Source of the DNA: Oceanospirillaceae bacterium
GTDB taxonomy: Bacteria > Pseudomonadota > Gammaproteobacteria > Pseudomonadales > Balneatricaceae
DNA: 8,484 nucleotides
Assembly (NCBI GenBank): GCA_003523085.1
Contig: DPHD01000001.1
Coordinates: 1 to 8,484, forward strand
Direction of reading: 5' to 3'
Made by a program: the position numbers and the translations under genes. Every line of letters starts with the position of its first letter. The stretch's first letter is position 1. The notes under the pieces were generated by a model. The model was not told the origin of the DNA. It was given only the letters and a program-made list of their open reading frames with translations, and searched no databases. Shown here one piece after another: positions 6,241 to 8,484 of this stretch.

Positions 6241-7650
6241 TCAGTAAACCTCAGCTAGCTCATTACCAAATCGTAAACAATGATCTAGTAAACGCTGTAT
6301 GTCGTTGGATTGCGTGTCATCATTGGCCAGTATGAGTCGAATGCCAGTTTTGCCTTGGTAGTTGGCGTAATCAACGTAGGCGCACCCATGGGCTTGCATG
6401 CGTTTACACAAACCAATGTTCAATTGCCTCAGCTGTGCTTCAGTCATGGCCGTGGCTGGGCGGTATTGAAATAACACGTTGAGGTATACTGCTGGGCCAA
6501 TCATGTGCAAGTGCTCAGAGGTGTTAATGGCGTCTACACAGTGTTGCTTTAATGCCTGTAAGCGGTTTACCTTGTCTGCAAAGCCGTTGCTGCCAATGGC
6601 TTTCCAGCTTAACCACACTTTTAATGCATCCGCTCTGCGGCCACATTGAATGGATTTTTGGCCTAGATTGTAAGCCGCGTTTTCATCACTGTGGAATAAA
6701 TAGTCACCGCCACCACCGCCGCAGGCTTGTTCTAACATGCCTTGATGGCGCGTTAAAACAACCGCCGCGGTTATGGGTACGTTCATGAGTTTGTGGGCAT
6801 CCCAGGTAAAAGAATCGGCTAGCTCACTGCCTTGGAGTAAGTGGCGATGCTGTTCAGAAAATAACACAGGAGCGCCCCAAGCGCCGTCTATATGTAACCA
6901 AATATTATGTTGGTCGGCGATGACCCGGCACTCAGCGACCGGGTCAAACGCGCCCAACACCGTTGTGCCTGCGGTGAGGCCAATAAAAAATGGCAGATGG
7001 CCTTGCTTAAGGCTGGCTTCAATGGCCATGGCGAGGGCTTGGGGGCATAACCTACCCTGGTCGTCTGAGGCTATCGCAATAAGGTTGTTGGTGCCGATAC
7101 CGAGCAGATTGGCGGCTTTTTGGGCCGAATAATGGGCCTGGTCAGATACAAAGGCCACTAAGGTTTGGTCCGTTAAACCTTTGGCTTTTATGTCTGGCAC
7201 AGCGCGGTGGCGTGCCATCATCATAGCGATGAGGTTGGCTTGGCTACCGCCGGATACCATGACACCGTCTCCGGTTTGGCTGCTTGAAGTAAAACCCACC
7301 AAGCGGTTCCATTGATCGATGAGTTCCAGCTCCATTAAGGTGGCCACCGGGCTCACTTGAAAGGTATGCATGTTGGCGTTGCCTAAACTGGCTACCCAGT
7401 CACCAAGCAAGGCGGGGTTGTTGCGGCCAGAATAAAGCAGTTTAAAAAAGTCGACCTGCGCACTGTCCGGCTGAAACCTTAAATACTGTCCCGCGGCCTG
7501 TTTTAAGTCTTCTAGCTCTGCACCGTCGGCGCCTAGGCTGACATCGACAATTTGTTGCAATTGTGAAGCCGACATAGGTTCACTTACGGCACGGTTTTGT
7601 TGGCAGTGTTGCAATGTAAGTTGTTGGAATAGGTCGAGGTATTGTTGCAC
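6241..7650 (-). CDS. Group II PLP-dependent decarboxylase (glutamate/cysteine-sulfinate decarboxylase-like)
   Basis: Predicted to remove the alpha-carboxyl group of an acidic amino acid using pyridoxal phosphate. The 469-residue protein shows VSPVATLMELELI at 99-111, the phosphate-binding GGSQAN at 134-139, His173 in QAHYS that stacks on PLP, GTTVLGAFDP at 228-237, Asp255 in HIDGAWG that pairs with the pyridine nitrogen, and the Schiff-base Lys287 in TWDAHKLMNVP. YLFHSDENAAYNLGQKSIQCGRRADALKVWLSWK at about 317-350 resembles animal cysteine-sulfinate/glutamate decarboxylases. Possible products are hypotaurine, beta-alanine or GABA; sequence alone does not choose. The run of five glycines at 311-315 is unusual. 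The GTG start is supported by AAAGGA six bases upstream. It is divergent from the Imm22-like gene and stands alone. Confidence 0.85.
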   Translation of the reverse strand: MQQYLDLFQQLTLQHCQQNRAVSEPMSASQLQQIVDVSLGADGAELEDLKQAAGQYLRFQPDSAQVDFFKLLYSGRNNPALLGDWVASLGNANMHTFQVSPVATLMELELIDQWNRLVGFTSSSQTGDGVMVSGGSQANLIAMMMARHRAVPDIKAKGLTDQTLVAFVSDQAHYSAQKAANLLGIGTNNLIAIASDDQGRLCPQALAMAIEASLKQGHLPFFIGLTAGTTVLGAFDPVAECRVIADQHNIWLHIDGAWGAPVLFSEQHRHLLQGSELADSFTWDAHKLMNVPITAAVVLTRHQGMLEQACGGGGGDYLFHSDENAAYNLGQKSIQCGRRADALKVWLSWKAIGSNGFADKVNRLQALKQHCVDAINTSEHLHMIGPAVYLNVLFQYRPATAMTEAQLRQLNIGLCKRMQAHGCAYVDYANYQGKTGIRLILANDDTQSNDIQRLLDHCLRFGNELAEVY

Positions 7651-7656
7651 TGAAAG

Positions 7657-7662
7657 TCCTTT
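7657..7662 (-). promoter_or_regulatory. Shine-Dalgarno fixing the GTG start of the decarboxylase
   Basis: On the minus strand this reads AAAGGA, six bases before the GTG at 7650-7648. It is a good match at ideal spacing and decides for the GTG start. Confidence 0.7.
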
Positions 7663-7745
7663 ATAAAAGCGATGATCGTTGTAGGATTAGGGCGTTTGTG
7701 GTACTTTTCCGCCATACAAACCCGTACCCATATTTAGGTTTTCCC

Positions 7746-8345
7746 ATGACATCATCAACCACTTCAACCGACAAAAACGCCCTACCGAGCTTTGAAAAGC
7801 ATGGCAAAGTGTCGGTTTGGTGTTCTACACTCAGTTACGACACCATACCCGATAGTTATTTTGCAGAAGATGAGCAAGGCCAAGATGCTTGGGCACGGAA
7901 CTTCAACATTAATCAATACGACCATGAAAACATGGAGACCAATGGTGTGGCAAGTGGCACGGCATTGGTGAAACGTATTATTGAAGAGTGTTCCTATTCC
8001 AGTGGTTATGGTGATGGCGTTATTCACAAAATAAACAAGATGGGGCATTCAGAAGTGAGCTGGATTATCTTGTTATTTGATTTTGAATACCGCAATAAAA
8101 TCACCAAAATTCATGAGGACGACTATGTGCAATACGTGGGTTCGTTTGTCTATGACATGGATGCCATTACTCTTGCAGAACAAGATCAACTTGAAGCAGA
8201 ACGAGAAGAAAAGCTGCGTGTAGAAGCCCAGATGGCGTTAGATATTGCTGCAGCGGCCGAACTAGAAGCCAATCCAGCGCCCGCCATCGCTGAGCCAGAA
8301 GCGCCTACAGTGGCGCCCAAAAGCAACAACCCTTGGCTTAAATAA
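7746..8345 (+). CDS. Imm22-like (DUF4284) protein with acidic/alanine-rich C-terminal tail
   Basis: Putative immunity-type protein; function unproven. Residues 20-137 resemble Immunity protein 22 as I recall it: GKVSVWCSTL at 20-29, a FAEDEQGQ acidic turn at 39-46, ARNFNINQYDHENMET at 50-65, the ECSYSSGYGD motif at 81-90, and SWIILLFDFEY at 105-115. Residues 138-199 are an added tail: a charged, coiled-coil-like stretch (AEQDQLEAEREEKLRVEAQ) and an Ala/Pro/Glu-rich end. No signal peptide is visible, so it should be cytoplasmic. No polymorphic toxin, Rhs, VgrG or CDI gene adjoins it. ATG 7746 has TAGG seven bases upstream; an in-frame GTG at 7698 with AGGG five bases upstream would add 16 residues and cannot be excluded. 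The stop abuts the 3' repeat cluster. Confidence 0.6.
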   Translation: MTSSTTSTDKNALPSFEKHGKVSVWCSTLSYDTIPDSYFAEDEQGQDAWARNFNINQYDHENMETNGVASGTALVKRIIEECSYSSGYGDGVIHKINKMGHSEVSWIILLFDFEYRNKITKIHEDDYVQYVGSFVYDMDAITLAEQDQLEAEREEKLRVEAQMALDIAAAAELEANPAPAIAEPEAPTVAPKSNNPWLK

Positions 8346-8484
8346 CGGTCATTCTGACGAACACAGCGGTCATTCTGACGAAGGTCAGAATCTAGATACC
8401 GGCCTGCGCCGGTATGACGAAAATAGCGGTCATTCTGACGAAGGTCAGAATCTAGATACCGGCCTACGCCGGTATGACGAAAAT
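8346..8484. repeat. Tandem 60-bp two-hairpin repeat array, running off the window
   Basis: Units at 8365-8424 and 8425-8484 are 60 bp each and differ at one base (8406 G versus 8466 A), which lies in a hairpin loop. Each unit has a hairpin attctgac/gtcagaat (8372-8379/8384-8391, and 60 bp on) and a hairpin ataccggc/gccggtat (8396-8403/8408-8415, and 60 bp on). A part-unit with the first arm only occupies 8346-8361, directly after the Imm22-like stop and 21 bp before the next arm. Reverse-complemented, the unit aligns with the repeats at 764-967. The array may continue past 8484. Confidence 0.88.

Noticed and set aside
5815..6335. Overlapping alternative frames across the Pr6Pr/VF530 genes and the decarboxylase 3' end
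   Set aside because: They are out-of-frame shadows of recognised genes with low-complexity, Pro/Ser-rich or unrecognisable products.
7698..7745. GTG start at 7698 for the Imm22-like gene
   Set aside because: It has an AGGG at acceptable spacing, but the added residues look unlike a conserved N-terminus and an ATG with TAGG follows; kept as a possible alternative only.
8346..8484. CRISPR-like array
   Set aside because: The full 60-bp unit repeats head to tail with no variable spacers, and no cas gene is present.

Overview
The window reads as an ordinary chromosomal stretch of a gammaproteobacterium, probably marine or aquatic. This is inferred from a TruC close in layout to the E. coli protein, a VF530-type (DUF2132) protein, a moderate base composition and gene-dense short operons. 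I see no rRNA, tRNA, transposase, phage gene or CRISPR array. The lineage is an inference from protein resemblance, not a database result.

Layout. (1) 36-815, plus strand: truC, tRNA pseudouridine-65 synthase; its last ~17 codons run into a palindromic repeat. (2) 760-970: a repeat cluster in the convergent gap between truC and the next operon, made of two ~73-bp direct copies 131 bp apart, each carrying two hairpins, plus a 21-bp unit repeated three times. (3) 981-4878, minus strand: four tightly coupled genes in transcription order livG-livF-livH-livM (two ATPases, two membrane permeases of the branched-chain amino acid/HAAT importer class). No periplasmic binding-protein gene is present on either side. 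(4) 4879-5258: a 380-bp divergent regulatory gap with a candidate promoter and leader hairpin for the liv operon and a weaker candidate promoter for the plus-strand pair. (5) 5259-6235, plus strand: a six-helix Pr6Pr-type membrane protein translationally coupled (ATGA) to a small VF530-type putative DNA-binding protein. (6) 6241-7650, minus strand: a group II PLP-dependent decarboxylase of the glutamate/cysteine-sulfinate type, GTG start. (7) 7746-8345, plus strand: an Imm22-like (DUF4284) protein with an acidic/alanine-rich tail and no toxin beside it. (8) 8346-8484: a second repeat cluster, two near-identical 60-bp units plus a leading part-unit, cut by the window edge.

Working together: the four liv genes should form the membrane and motor part of one importer and need a binding protein from elsewhere. 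The other genes show no obvious shared pathway. The most unusual structure is the repeat family: both clusters share the same two-hairpin architecture in opposite orientation, with two compensated base-pair changes in one stem and extra single arms spaced 21 bp apart in both clusters. One copy has been absorbed into the truC reading frame and supplies its stop codon.
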